This document shows positions 1 to 9,350 of a stretch of 64,000 nt of DNA, in pieces. A program made the position numbers and the translations under genes. The notes under the pieces are model-generated. The model was not told where the DNA came from. It saw only the letters and a list, made by a program, of their open reading frames with translations, and did not search any database. The first letter of the stretch is position 1. Each line of letters opens with the position of its first letter. The stretch is from Roseateles aquatilis (lineage in GTDB: Bacteria; Pseudomonadota; Gammaproteobacteria; Burkholderiales; Burkholderiaceae_C): positions 1-64,000 of the forward strand of contig NZ_NIOF01000003.1 in assembly GCF_002205645.1 (NCBI RefSeq), in the 5' to 3' direction.

Positions 1-49
1 TCGCGGCGTTCCTCAGCTTGGTCTTGCTCAGCGGTTTGTCGATTGGCAT
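1..49 (-). CDS. Partial hypothetical protein, N-terminus only
   Basis: A minus-strand reading frame starts at the ATG complementary to 47-49 and leaves the window at base 1. It begins MPIDKPLSKTKLRNAA. A GGAG lies about 7 nt upstream of the ATG, which is why I regard it as a real start. Only 16 residues are visible, so no function can be assigned. It is codirectional with the restriction-modification gene to its right and lies beyond the left inverted repeat. Confidence 0.35.
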   Translation of the reverse strand, partial: MPIDKPLSKTKLRNAA

Positions 50-105
50 AAATGCTCCGGGGTCGGGTCATGTTATGCCTCGCACACAAAATTCAGGACA
101 GGTCC

Positions 106-203
106 GGACTGTCTCATGCTCCAGGTCTCCGCGAACCTGAAGCGTGTCGCGGCTGCGATCCGTGAACCTACTCAACAGCAGCAACGGCTTCCGCTTCTTC
201 TTC
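106..203. repeat. Left arm of 98-bp inverted repeat
   Basis: This stretch is the reverse complement of 3889-3986 with only two mismatches over 98 bases (at 192 and 201). It contains the last 12 codons and stop of the restriction-modification gene plus about 60 bp downstream. Together with its partner it brackets that whole gene. Confidence 0.9.
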
Positions 204-3200
204 AGATTTCGTAAACCACCGCTCCACTATGTCAATTTCTCGTTGACTCAACCCATAGAGCCCATAGACCAGCGCGTCAAGCCTGCCTTCCGGTTCGATT
301 GCCAACAGTCCTACTGCTGCATTAGATTCCAGCGTATGCGCAATCGCATCAAGCTCCGCCAACACCTCTGGGTTAATGGTGCGAGGCATTGGAAAAGTTT
401 CGATATCGTGAACAAGGATCTTCGGGAATGCTCCCTTAGACGCCTTCGGTGACGAGTTGAAGTGGAAAAAGGTTGCCAACTTCGAGTTCAAGATTGCAGC
501 AGCGCTTGTCAAGGAGATAGTGCTCGAAGGACTGTCTTTCACAATGATGACGGCTGGATCGTTATAAAGCTCCGCACTTGTGACTGCCGCGAAAATTCGA
601 GGATTAGTTATCTCGCGAACAAGCAGCCGTTTGCCCACGAAGAACTTAGGGTTCCGTGGATTCGCGATGCCGGCACCATACTTGATGTATTCATGTTGAT
701 TCCAGGACACCCGGAATCTGGTGACGTCACTTCCCCAGAGCCATTGCTTCCATTCTGGTCCGTGGCAGATCGTTGAGTGATAAACGCGATTCTTGATCGT
801 GTTTTGATCCTGACCCTGATAACGGTCATACGCAATGAGGCCCTGACTTACCTCAGGAAAGTGGGTGCTAAGGTGCGAAGAGTTCGAGCGCACTTTTCCG
901 ACCAGATCGAGGACTTCCCTCGGCAGCCGAAACAATAGCCCCCAATTCAGATTGTTTGCAGCAGCTTGTTCACTCGAAACATGTTGCCGTTCTCGACGCA
1001 CGAGCTCCTGAAATGACATTGCTCCAGAGGTGGGGCGATAACTTAACGCTTCCCCAGCCTGCCTCCGACCAGTAAGGACTACATTGCGGACTGTGGCCTC
1101 TGCAAAAATACTAAAATTTGTGCAATCCAGAACCTCGTCAAACGACCAGTTTTTGAATAATTCCAAGCGATATGCAGCCGCACCCAAATTGAACAAAATC
1201 GTATTGGGGACGATGAAAGACAAGATTCCACCACTGGCGAGCAGTTGTTGCGCCCGGTTGATAAACCAGTAATAGATCTCAAAATCAGGAACTTTGCCCA
1301 AACGAGCCACCAAGTGTTTCCGATCCTCCCCTTGGATTGGAACGCCATAAGGTGGATTGCCAATGATGACGTCGAAACCTTCGAAAGCGCCATGAACATT
1401 CAAGGCTTCGGGGAATTCAAACCGCCATTCAAATGCATTTCGGTACATGCGGTTGTTTCGAATCGTCTCGATTTCAGCCGCTAACCTACCAACCTCGTTG
1501 GTAAGCCTGTTCACCGTCTGGTCATGCTTCCTTTTCGCCGCAGGAGTCAGCCCAAAGAGCGTTTTTTGCCGTGTCAGCGTTTCAAGCTCTTCTGAGGCAC
1601 TGCGATGCCGAAGAACCTTCGGATCGTTGCTGTAAATCTCCTGTTGGTAACTGGATTTTATTTCCGAGATGAGTTTCTCCATCTCGAACTTCTCTTCTTT
1701 GCTTTGAGCTGTTCTGTAATTGACAACAGCAGTTCGATAGTCCGTCAGACTTCGCTTGCTTTTCTTCAGGGCGTTCCTCAGATCAGCGTCTAACTGGTAC
1801 TGAGCTATTAACGAATTTCCCGCTTTGATGTTGATGTCGATGTTCGGCAGTGTTTCCAACTCGTCGTCGGACTTGTAGTACGCCGACTTCAGCAACTCGA
1901 TCCATAAGCGCAATCGACATATCTTGGCGGAGTTCGGGTTGATATCAACGCCGAAGAGACAGTTTTCGATAAGCTGCTCTTTCTCGTGGAAGATCGCCTC
2001 TTGTACGCGCTGACTTTCCGCGCTATGGCGTTTGTATTCAAATAACTCGCCGTCTTCATCCGTAACCACCAGCTCGTCATTTGTCACTTCGACTCTGTAC
2101 TCCTTTAGGCGAGCGCCGGAACGGTCAGTCAGGATCCGTAGCTCGGATTTGACTGCGATGAGTTCGTTAAGGACAGATACTAAGAAATGCCCGGAGCCCA
2201 CCGCCGGATCACAGATGCGAAGTTCATTGATGATTTGGTTGGCTTCTTGACGGTCTTCGATCTTGTCGTAAAGCTCCGCGAAGCTTACGCATGTCCAGTC
2301 TTTTACCTTGTTAAATCGATTTAGCACAGCCGTTCGAACCGCCTCGCGGGCCATGTACATGGTCACGAAGCCCGGAGTAAAGAAGGCACCATCTTGATAG
2401 TTATTGATTTTTTCAAAAATCAATCCCAAAACGGACGCGCTAATCAACGATTTTTCATCTTCCTGAATGGCCTCCGCGCCCGTGCTAGCGAAGTCGTACG
2501 CATCCAAGAATCGCAGCAAGTAGGTAAGTGCATCCAGCTTTCCCGCGTTGCGTTTCCCCGACGGATTCCTGAGTACGGTTGTCGATAAGACTGGAAGTTC
2601 GCGCCCTTCCGAGAGATTGCTAACAAGAAGAGTATCGTGTTCTAAGGGGGTCGGCTCAAAAAGCGAGCTGTTCAGATACGGTATCCGACCGAACTGAAGC
2701 TTTGCCTCTTCGTCGCGCGTATCCCAGCGCCTCGCGAGTACGCGGAAGAATAGAGCATTCAGATCGTCGTACGACTTTACTCGCTGAGAATTGAAAAAAT
2801 TATGGCTTTTGTCCCCGGCATTGAAGGCTACGAGTTGTGCTTCAAGCAGCTTCAGAAAGAGAACGCGATTGATCCAAGTGATACAAAGTTCAAGACCAAC
2901 ATTCAATAGCTGCTCTTCTTTATCGCCCCCGTAAGACGAAAGATTTTTTATTCTATTCAGCTTATCGAGCGTATCGACTTGAGTTATGGCATTTTCGAGA
3001 AGAGCTCCAGCATTCCGCGCACCTGGCAGTTTCCTACGGATGATCCGTTTGCCCTTCTCTTTTACTTCCTCCAAGCCGATCAGATGGAGGAGCTCGCTAT
3101 AAAAGCCTTGATCAAGGCTATTGCTATCATTTTGAAATGGAAGTTTCAGCAAGTGTTCGGGAGAAAAGACCTTGAGAAGCTCAATGAGCTTGCGATCATT

Positions 3201-3848
3201 CTTCTTATCTGAGTCCCGGGCATAAGCCTCATAGCTGCGGAGATCGACGTACGTAAACGCAATATCGCCAGCGATCTTTTGGAGTGCCGGCGAGGCTACC
3301 TGTTTATAGAAAAAATCCGTCGTAGTGCCGGATAGACGTCCTTGCTCAAAGTCATTGAACTGTCGCGTCAGCTCACTATCCTGTGCGAAGAGGCGTTCGA
3401 ATACCTGGGCATCGAAGAAATACCATTCCCAGGCATTCGTAATTGCAAGATTCCTAACTTCCAGATTTTTCAGCGTGATGCGTTCACGAAGGTAGTACAG
3501 AAGAAGCTCTTGCAAAGCCTTGCTATTAAGTTGCCCGCGTTGTGGCATCTCCGATTTGTTTGTCGGCTTTTTGGTTTCGACGATGACCCCGGCAGTAGAC
3601 GAAGCTTGTCGTCCGTTATGGACGACCAAATCCGTTCTGGCCTTGGTGTTTATGAAGTGCTTGCCGTCATACCCGATTTTTCGGAGGAAATCGGATATGA
3701 GGTTCTTGTGATGCTCTTCGGACTCATGAGCATTGACGTTGTCAAGCAGCCATGTGAGTTGAACCTTGAAGGCCTCCACATATGATCGCGGTGGTTTTGC
3801 CTTCAAGAAAGCCTTGTTCAACGCCTGCTTCGCAGATATTTCCTTCAT
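168..3848 (-). CDS. Type IIG-like restriction-modification protein (Eco57I/PglX-type DNA adenine methylase with N-terminal nuclease)
   Basis: A single chain of about 1226 aa combining restriction and adenine methylation. An N-terminal PD-(D/E)xK-like nuclease is suggested by RTDLVV followed by VIVETKKP at roughly residues 70-93. Methylase motif I (DPAVGSGHFL) lies near residue 541 and motif IV (NPPYG) near 829. The C-terminal third should be the target-recognition region. The methionine at 3848 (MKEISAKQ) is preferred; an in-frame ATG at 3881 adds 11 residues. Neither has a strong ribosome site. No separate specificity or nuclease gene is adjacent, in keeping with a stand-alone type IIG enzyme. 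Its last 12 codons lie in an inverted repeat whose second copy sits just upstream of the start. Family call firm; cutting activity inferred. Confidence 0.85.
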   Translation of the reverse strand: MKEISAKQALNKAFLKAKPPRSYVEAFKVQLTWLLDNVNAHESEEHHKNLISDFLRKIGYDGKHFINTKARTDLVVHNGRQASSTAGVIVETKKPTNKSEMPQRGQLNSKALQELLLYYLRERITLKNLEVRNLAITNAWEWYFFDAQVFERLFAQDSELTRQFNDFEQGRLSGTTTDFFYKQVASPALQKIAGDIAFTYVDLRSYEAYARDSDKKNDRKLIELLKVFSPEHLLKLPFQNDSNSLDQGFYSELLHLIGLEEVKEKGKRIIRRKLPGARNAGALLENAITQVDTLDKLNRIKNLSSYGGDKEEQLLNVGLELCITWINRVLFLKLLEAQLVAFNAGDKSHNFFNSQRVKSYDDLNALFFRVLARRWDTRDEEAKLQFGRIPYLNSSLFEPTPLEHDTLLVSNLSEGRELPVLSTTVLRNPSGKRNAGKLDALTYLLRFLDAYDFASTGAEAIQEDEKSLISASVLGLIFEKINNYQDGAFFTPGFVTMYMAREAVRTAVLNRFNKVKDWTCVSFAELYDKIEDRQEANQIINELRICDPAVGSGHFLVSVLNELIAVKSELRILTDRSGARLKEYRVEVTNDELVVTDEDGELFEYKRHSAESQRVQEAIFHEKEQLIENCLFGVDINPNSAKICRLRLWIELLKSAYYKSDDELETLPNIDINIKAGNSLIAQYQLDADLRNALKKSKRSLTDYRTAVVNYRTAQSKEEKFEMEKLISEIKSSYQQEIYSNDPKVLRHRSASEELETLTRQKTLFGLTPAAKRKHDQTVNRLTNEVGRLAAEIETIRNNRMYRNAFEWRFEFPEALNVHGAFEGFDVIIGNPPYGVPIQGEDRKHLVARLGKVPDFEIYYWFINRAQQLLASGGILSFIVPNTILFNLGAAAYRLELFKNWSFDEVLDCTNFSIFAEATVRNVVLTGRRQAGEALSYRPTSGAMSFQELVRRERQHVSSEQAAANNLNWGLLFRLPREVLDLVGKVRSNSSHLSTHFPEVSQGLIAYDRYQGQDQNTIKNRVYHSTICHGPEWKQWLWGSDVTRFRVSWNQHEYIKYGAGIANPRNPKFFVGKRLLVREITNPRIFAAVTSAELYNDPAVIIVKDSPSSTISLTSAAAILNSKLATFFHFNSSPKASKGAFPKILVHDIETFPMPRTINPEVLAELDAIAHTLESNAAVGLLAIEPEGRLDALVYGLYGLSQREIDIVERWFTKSEEEAEAVAAVE

Positions 3849-3863
3849 GCGACATGTTCTCTC

Positions 3864-3875
3864 GTCCCCGGGGAC
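3864..3875. promoter_or_regulatory. 12-bp perfect palindrome upstream of the RM gene
   Basis: GTCCCCGGGGAC is perfectly self-complementary and lies 16 bp before the preferred start of the RM gene, between two CATGTT copies. It could be an operator, but no regulator for it is recognised nearby. Confidence 0.3.
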
Positions 3876-3888
3876 AGTCATGTTAAGC

Positions 3889-3986
3889 GAGGAAGAAGCC
3901 GAAGCCGTTGCTGCTGTTGAGTAGGTTCACGGATCGCAGCCGCGACACGCTTCAGGTTCGCGGAGACCTGGAGCATGAGACAGTCC
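3889..3986. repeat. Right arm of 98-bp inverted repeat, carrying an orphan gene tail
   Basis: Reverse complement of 106-203. On the plus strand it encodes SEEEAEAVAAVE followed by a stop, the same C-terminus as the RM protein, then the same downstream DNA. It is therefore a second, headless copy of the gene end, pointing at the tRNA-Gly gene that starts 36 bp further right. Confidence 0.9.
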
Positions 3987-4022
3987 TGGCAGACCGTTCC
4001 ATCGCGTAAACTCTGCCCCATC

Positions 4023-4096
4023 GCGGGATTCGTATAGTGGCAATACCCTGGCTTCCCAAGCCCGTGCGGCGGGTTCGATTCCCGCATCCCGCTCCA
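4023..4096 (+). tRNA. tRNA-Gly (anticodon CCC), CCA encoded
   Basis: 74 nt fold as a cloverleaf: acceptor GCGGGAT/ATCCCGC, D stem GTAT/ATAC, anticodon loop TTCCCAA (anticodon CCC), T stem GCGGG/CCCGC with loop TTCGATT, discriminator T and encoded CCA. The anticodon stem has one T-C mismatch. The integrase gene starts 238 bp downstream, the arrangement of ICEclc-type elements, which insert at the 3' end of tRNA-Gly. Confidence 0.93.
4073..4096 (+). other. Presumed left attachment site (3' end of tRNA-Gly)
   Basis: By analogy with ICEclc-family elements, the T-arm to CCA segment of the tRNA should be the recombined core. A repeat of these bases would be expected at the far end of the element, which lies outside the window, so exact limits cannot be set. 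Confidence 0.5.
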
Positions 4097-4334
4097 CCGC
4101 ATCAATCTGCGGACTTCCGCAGAAGTCCAAGAGAGTCTGTAAGTCGTTGCCACGCAAAGACTTTTCCTCTCTTTGATGTTCTGCTGTGGTCCACTGCGAT
4201 CCGCCTACAGCCGGGACTTTTAAGTCCACAAACAAGTCCATTTTTGCGGGCGCGGCTGATTCCGGATTGTTGATGGAGGGGCGAGGTCGACGTGACCAGC
4301 ATCTGGTTCCTGACTCATGTTCAGGAGCAAGAGC

Positions 4335-6188
4335 ATGGCACTCTCAGACCTGGCCGTTCGACAGGCCAAGGCAACTGGCAAGGCATACACCCTCCCTGAC
4401 TTGGATGGCCTCTCCCTGGCCGTCACGGCGGCAGGGGGCAGGACTTGGCACTTCCGCTACTACTGGGCGGGCAAGCAGAAGCGGATGTCGCTCGGCACCT
4501 ACCCGGAGGTGACGCTTCGAGAGGCCCGCAGCCTACGCGATGACGGCCGCGCCCTGCTGGCCAAAGGCATCAATCCTCGCGTTCACCGCAAGCAGAAGCG
4601 CACCGCTGTCCGGCTCGCCGACGAAAACACTTTCGAGGCGGTGTATCGCAAGTGGCTCAAGCATCGCGGGCTCAGCCTCAAGGAAGGCCGGCAGACGACT
4701 CTCTCGATCCTTCCGCGCATCTTCGACAAGGATGTGCTGCCGACCTTGGGCAAGCGGTCGATCTATGAGATTAAGCGTCCCGACCTCTTGGAGGTGATCG
4801 CCAAAATCGAGAAGCGCAGGGCGCTCTCCGTCGCCGAGAAAGTCAGGACGTGGTTCAACCAACTGTTCCGCTACGCGCTGGTGATCGTGCCGGGCCTGGA
4901 GCAGAACCCTGCCTCCGATCTCGATGTGGTGGCGCTGCCACTGCCACCCGTCAACCACAACCCGTTCCTGCGCATGGCCGAGCTGCCCAAGCTGTTGCAG
5001 CGGCTGCGGAGCTATCGCGGCCGGCGGCAGACCCAGCTCGGGCTGCGGCTATTGCTGCTGACGGGCGTGCGAACCGGTGAGCTGCGGCAGGCGACGCCGG
5101 ATCAATTCGATCTGGACCGTGGGCTGTGGATCATCCCGCCCGAGGTCGTGAAGCAACTCCAGGTGGACATGCGCAAAAAGCGGCAGCAGCCGAAGGACAT
5201 CCCGCCATACATCGTGCCACTGTCGATTCAGGCCATGGAGATCGTCCGGCACCTGCTGGATGAGTTCAAGCCGGCCCAGCGCTACCTGTTCCGGCACGAC
5301 AGCGACTTGAAGAAGCGCATCAGCGAGAACACGCTCAATGGTGCGCTCAAACGCATGGGCTATCAGGAACGCCTGACCGGACACGGTATCCGTGGCACGA
5401 TGTCCACTGCGCTCAACGAGATCGGCTACCCGAAGGTCTGGGTGGATGCACAGCTCTCGCACGTCGATCCCAACAAGGTCAGCGCGACCTACAACCATGC
5501 CGAGTACGTGGAGCAGCGTCGCCGCATGATGCAGGACTGGGCCGATCGGCTCGACCTCTTCGAGCAGAACCAGGTCGAGGCGGCCAGCATGCCGCTCACC
5601 GTGCATCTGGAAGGCGTGCCCGCGTTCCCGAATGAGCAAACCGCAAGCGCACCCTCCACGCCGGTTGCCGCTTCGCCAATCCTGCTCGTGACGAAGCCGG
5701 GTGACGCCATGCCGTTGGTTTCTGCCGCCACACATCGGCTGCCGGCGGTTCCGCCCCCTCGATCAGCCGCGCCGCTGGTGCCTTCGGACATTCAGCGCGA
5801 GAGGATGGAGCTGTTCGATGTCTTCGAAGCGCCGCACAACCTTCCCGTCGCTGCGTTTGCCAAGATGGCGGGCAAATCCCGCAGGTGGATCAGCTACGAG
5901 ATCAAGGCGGGCAACTTGCTGGCGTTGAACGTAGGCAACCGCGGCCAGCGCGTGCCGGACTGGCACCTCGACCCACTCAAGCACGAGCTGATCCAGTCCG
6001 TCCTGAAGCTGACCAGGGGTGCGGACCCTTGGCAGATCTACCATGCACTGCTGCAACCGCGCTCGATGCTGCGGGGGTGTTCGGCACTGGAGGGCGTGAC
6101 GGCCGGCAATCTCGACAAGCTCGTGATGGCGGTGAGCACGACCGTAAAGGAAAACGAGTGGTCCCCGCAGCAGGCGAGGTTGGCCTGA
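4335..6188 (+). CDS. Tyrosine site-specific integrase (P4/IntB13-like) of the element
   Basis: Catalyses integration and excision of the element at the tRNA-Gly 3' end. The ATG at 4335 (MALSDLAVRQAK) follows AGGAG and is preferred over an upstream in-frame ATG at 4317. The product is 617 aa. The N-terminus is the DUF4102 arm-binding type (LSLAVTAAGGRTWHFRYY). Catalytic residues are visible: R in TGVRTGELR (about residue 243), HGIR (about 351), LSH (about 375) and Y in ATYNHAEY (about 385). A C-terminal extension of about 200 residues follows, matching the long integrases of ICEclc-type elements. It reads away from the tRNA, as expected for the element's first gene. Confidence 0.93.
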   Translation: MALSDLAVRQAKATGKAYTLPDLDGLSLAVTAAGGRTWHFRYYWAGKQKRMSLGTYPEVTLREARSLRDDGRALLAKGINPRVHRKQKRTAVRLADENTFEAVYRKWLKHRGLSLKEGRQTTLSILPRIFDKDVLPTLGKRSIYEIKRPDLLEVIAKIEKRRALSVAEKVRTWFNQLFRYALVIVPGLEQNPASDLDVVALPLPPVNHNPFLRMAELPKLLQRLRSYRGRRQTQLGLRLLLLTGVRTGELRQATPDQFDLDRGLWIIPPEVVKQLQVDMRKKRQQPKDIPPYIVPLSIQAMEIVRHLLDEFKPAQRYLFRHDSDLKKRISENTLNGALKRMGYQERLTGHGIRGTMSTALNEIGYPKVWVDAQLSHVDPNKVSATYNHAEYVEQRRRMMQDWADRLDLFEQNQVEAASMPLTVHLEGVPAFPNEQTASAPSTPVAASPILLVTKPGDAMPLVSAATHRLPAVPPPRSAAPLVPSDIQRERMELFDVFEAPHNLPVAAFAKMAGKSRRWISYEIKAGNLLALNVGNRGQRVPDWHLDPLKHELIQSVLKLTRGADPWQIYHALLQPRSMLRGCSALEGVTAGNLDKLVMAVSTTVKENEWSPQQARLA

Positions 6189-6507
6189 GCGGCGCGCGGC
6201 GAACGCCGGCCTCTCGGGCTTGGCATGCATCCCGGTAAGATGCCTATCGAACTGCGCGTCGAGAATGCAGACTCTGATCGCTCATGACCACCCAGTCTGA
6301 TTGATCTTGGTTAGTAATTCAGACAGCGTGATCGAGCCAACGGCGGGACTCGACCCGAAGCGGCCGGAAGGAATACGCAAGCCCAACCGCTGGTTCGCCC
6401 TATGGGGCAACAATCTAGTCACAATGAATGAACTGTCCTAATAGCGTTGCGTATGGGACTTTAGCGTCATTACTTGCTGCGAGTCACTGTGAGGAAGAGA
6501 GGGCGGG
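6189..6507. other. Intergenic gap between integrase and qatA
   Basis: About 320 bp without a convincing gene. It separates the integrase from the defence operon and must contain the qatA promoter. I see no clear consensus promoter, terminator hairpin or repeat. Confidence 0.5.
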
Positions 6508-8466
6508 ATGATTCTCACGGACAATGAGACAAAGGTCGACCTCCTCAACAACGAGGCGATCGCCAAGACCATCATCGAGCTGCTGTGCGAAAAGCCCGAG
6601 CGCGCCGTGACGATCGGCGTTCACGGCGACTGGGGCGCCGGAAAATCCAGCATCTTGGAGATGATCGAGAACGGCCTCGGTTCGGATGAGGACGTGCTCT
6701 GCGTCAAATTCAACGGATGGCGTTTTCAAGGATTCGAAGACGCCAAGATCGCGCTGATTGAGGGCATCGTCACCGGGCTTATCGAAAAACGCCCGTTGCT
6801 CACCCAGGCCGGCATGGCCGTGAAAGACATCTTCCGGCGGATCGACTGGCTCAAGATCGCGCGACACGGGGGCGGTCTGGCTTTCACTGCGTTCACCGGC
6901 ATCCCCACAGCCGATCAGGTCGGCGCGGTGGTCGGCACCTTGAAGGGCATCTTCTCCGATCCCGCGAAACTCGCCACGCAGGAGAATTACGACAAGGCCA
7001 TCGACGGTGTGCAGGGTCTGCTGAAACCAGGTGAGTCGAAGAATGTGCCGGAAGAGATCGAGGCGTTCCGAAAAGCCTTTGACGACCTGCTCAAGCAGGC
7101 GGGCGTCAAGCAACTGATCGTTCTCATCGACGATCTCGACCGCTGCCTGCCCGACACGGCGATTGAAACCCTCGAAGCCGTCCGCCTGTTCGTATTCACC
7201 GCCCGCACCGCGTTCATCGTCGCGGCCGACGAGGCGATGATCGAATATTCGGTGCGCAAGCATTTCCCCGAACTGCCGGACACGACCGGCCCCCGCGACT
7301 ATGCACGCAACTATCTCGAAAAGCTGATCCAAATTCCGTTCCGGATTCCGGCTTTGGGCGAGACCGAAACTCGTATCTATGTCACCCTGTTGCTCATCGG
7401 TGCCGAGCTGGGCGAGGACGATGTCGATTACTCGGCGCTCATCATCGTCGCGCGTGAATTGCTCAAACGCCCTTGGCAAACGGCGGGGCTCGACGCGCAG
7501 ACGGTCAAAACCGCCTTGGGCGACAAAGCCGGCAAGGTCCAGAACGCGCTAACCTTGAGCGATCAGATCGGTCCGATCCTAGCCAGCGGCACTCAGGGCA
7601 ATCCCCGGCAGATCAAGCGCTTCCTGAACACCCTGCTCCTGCGCCATCAGACCGCACTCGCGCGCGGCTTTGGGGACGAGGTGAAGCTGCCCGTCTTGGC
7701 GAAGCTTATGCTGGCCGAACGGTTCCTCTCCAGATTGTTCGACCAGATCGCCAGCGCCGCCGCCCGCGATCCGGAAGGCCGCTGCGTAGATTTGGCGGCG
7801 CTTGAAGCCGCCGCATCGGAGGAGAAGCCAGCCCCCAAAGCGAAGCGGGCCGGGCCGAAGATCAGTTCCACCGATGACGCCAAGGCGACCGCCGTGCCGG
7901 ACTCCCAGGACAGCGCCATCCTCACCGAATGGAAGGCGGCCGACGCGATACGGTCTTGGGCGCGGCTGTCACCGGCCTTGGCCGAAGTCGATCTGCGCCC
8001 CTATCTGTTCGTGACCAAGGATCGGAAAGACTATTTTGGCGCGGCCTCCGTCCTCGGGCGTCTCGCCGCGGTGGTCGAAAAGTTGCTCGGCCCGAAACTT
8101 GCCGTCCAGGCGTTCGAAGGTGAACTCAAACAGCTCGTTCCGGCCGAGGCCGCGCAGATCTTCGAGGAGCTGCGCGGGCGCGTCATGGGCGGAGACACCT
8201 TCGATACCGTGCCGCCGGGGGTCGATGGGCTCGCGGTGCTGGTTCGCGCGCATCCAACGCTTCAAGCTAATCTTCTCGATCTGCTGGAAGCCTTGCCGGT
8301 GGATCGGTGCGGGCCGTGGCCCGCGTCGGGTTGGGAGGGCGTTATCAAGGATTCCGACGCCGTGGCGCGCTTCGAGAAGCTACTCCAAAAATGGTCCACC
8401 TCCGGTTCGTCCTTCTTGAAGCCTACGGCGAGCGCCGCGCTTCGCACGCGGAAGGGTGGGCGCTGA
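6508..8466 (+). CDS. qatA: QatA, KAP-family P-loop ATPase of the Qat anti-phage system
   Basis: 652-aa predicted ATPase of the four-gene Qat defence system (QueC-like associated with ATPase and TatD DNase). Walker A is GDWGAGKSS near residues 40-48. The KAP Walker B appears as LIVLIDDLDRC near residues 206-216. A low-complexity lysine/alanine linker precedes the C-terminal part. GGAAGAGAGGG precedes the ATG. Its stop overlaps the next start (TGATG), so translation is coupled to qatB. A KAP ATPase alone would be non-diagnostic; the three following genes make the assignment. Confidence 0.92.
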   Translation: MILTDNETKVDLLNNEAIAKTIIELLCEKPERAVTIGVHGDWGAGKSSILEMIENGLGSDEDVLCVKFNGWRFQGFEDAKIALIEGIVTGLIEKRPLLTQAGMAVKDIFRRIDWLKIARHGGGLAFTAFTGIPTADQVGAVVGTLKGIFSDPAKLATQENYDKAIDGVQGLLKPGESKNVPEEIEAFRKAFDDLLKQAGVKQLIVLIDDLDRCLPDTAIETLEAVRLFVFTARTAFIVAADEAMIEYSVRKHFPELPDTTGPRDYARNYLEKLIQIPFRIPALGETETRIYVTLLLIGAELGEDDVDYSALIIVARELLKRPWQTAGLDAQTVKTALGDKAGKVQNALTLSDQIGPILASGTQGNPRQIKRFLNTLLLRHQTALARGFGDEVKLPVLAKLMLAERFLSRLFDQIASAAARDPEGRCVDLAALEAAASEEKPAPKAKRAGPKISSTDDAKATAVPDSQDSAILTEWKAADAIRSWARLSPALAEVDLRPYLFVTKDRKDYFGAASVLGRLAAVVEKLLGPKLAVQAFEGELKQLVPAEAAQIFEELRGRVMGGDTFDTVPPGVDGLAVLVRAHPTLQANLLDLLEALPVDRCGPWPASGWEGVIKDSDAVARFEKLLQKWSTSGSSFLKPTASAALRTRKGGR

Positions 8467-9350
8467 TGGGCACATCGAACGCCTATGGGGGTGCGGGTGG
8501 AGCCACCCCGCTCATTCCGAGTTGGTTGCAGGGTGACGGCGACGGCGGGGCCGGCGCGGCCGGGGGCGATGGCAACGGGACACAATCCCCGTCACCCGAT
8601 GGATCGCCCTCAGCCGTTCCTCCCGCGCCAGCGCCTCGGCCAATCGCGCCGGTAGGGGCATCGGATCGGTTCACGTCCGCCCGAAACAATTTCACTCGCT
8701 TCGTGAGTTCGGGCGGCAGCGACCGCAGAAGTCTCGGCCGTGCTGTCTCGCAATATGTGTCCAAGTCGGCGGGTGGCTCACGCCAAGCCTCGCAGCGCAT
8801 GGGCTCATCGCGCGGCGTGGGTGCCGGGCTCGTCCGATTCCTCAACGACGCCAGCGCCAATGGCGTTCGCGAAGCGCTGCGAACGCTCAACCTCGAAAGC
8901 CTCGCGGGGCGGCCGATCGAGGAAGTGTTCGCGGGGCTCGCCGACTACATCTGCCCCGAAGGCGGGTCGATCGACGAGGGAATCGCGCGAGACGCCTTCG
9001 TCGAGACGATCGCCGATCTCGCCGGTGCGGGCATTACCGACATCGACGCGCTCACACCCGGCCAGATCCAGACCGTCTTCGAACTATATGCGACGCACGC
9101 GATCGAGGCGCGCATCTGCAACGACATCGGCACCAAGGTCGTTATCTTGCCCACCGATCCGCGCGCGGCCGAGAGGGTTCAGGCGCAACTGCGTGATTTC
9201 ATCCAGCGCGGCGTCAGCGATGCGATCAACGCCGCGGGTGTCAACATCCAGTCGCTGACCCCTGATGCGGTGATGGGCTTCGTGACCGACGTCTACCAAT
9301 CTGCATTCGACGTGTTGCAGACGATGGGCGACGGGGAGGCCGCAAAATGA
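8466..9350 (+). CDS. qatB: QatB, Qat system protein of unknown fold
   Basis: 294 aa. The first 60 residues are a glycine/proline-rich, probably disordered leader. The rest is a predicted soluble helical domain with no recognisable catalytic motif (contains FVSSGGSDRRSLGRAVSQYV). Identity rests on position: it starts inside the qatA stop codon and ends overlapping the qatC start (ATGA), the second place in a qatABCD operon. In the described systems QatB is required for protection, but its biochemistry is not evident from this sequence. Confidence 0.87.
   Translation: MGTSNAYGGAGGATPLIPSWLQGDGDGGAGAAGGDGNGTQSPSPDGSPSAVPPAPAPRPIAPVGASDRFTSARNNFTRFVSSGGSDRRSLGRAVSQYVSKSAGGSRQASQRMGSSRGVGAGLVRFLNDASANGVREALRTLNLESLAGRPIEEVFAGLADYICPEGGSIDEGIARDAFVETIADLAGAGITDIDALTPGQIQTVFELYATHAIEARICNDIGTKVVILPTDPRAAERVQAQLRDFIQRGVSDAINAAGVNIQSLTPDAVMGFVTDVYQSAFDVLQTMGDGEAAK

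Noticed and set aside
3878..4302. Several 60-100 codon frames over the tRNA-Gly gene and inverted repeat
   Set aside because: They translate the tRNA and repeat DNA; no start context or family features.
6508..8466. Stand-alone KAP ATPase of unknown role
   Set aside because: The three following overlapping genes (unknown protein, QueC-like, TatD-like) identify it as QatA.
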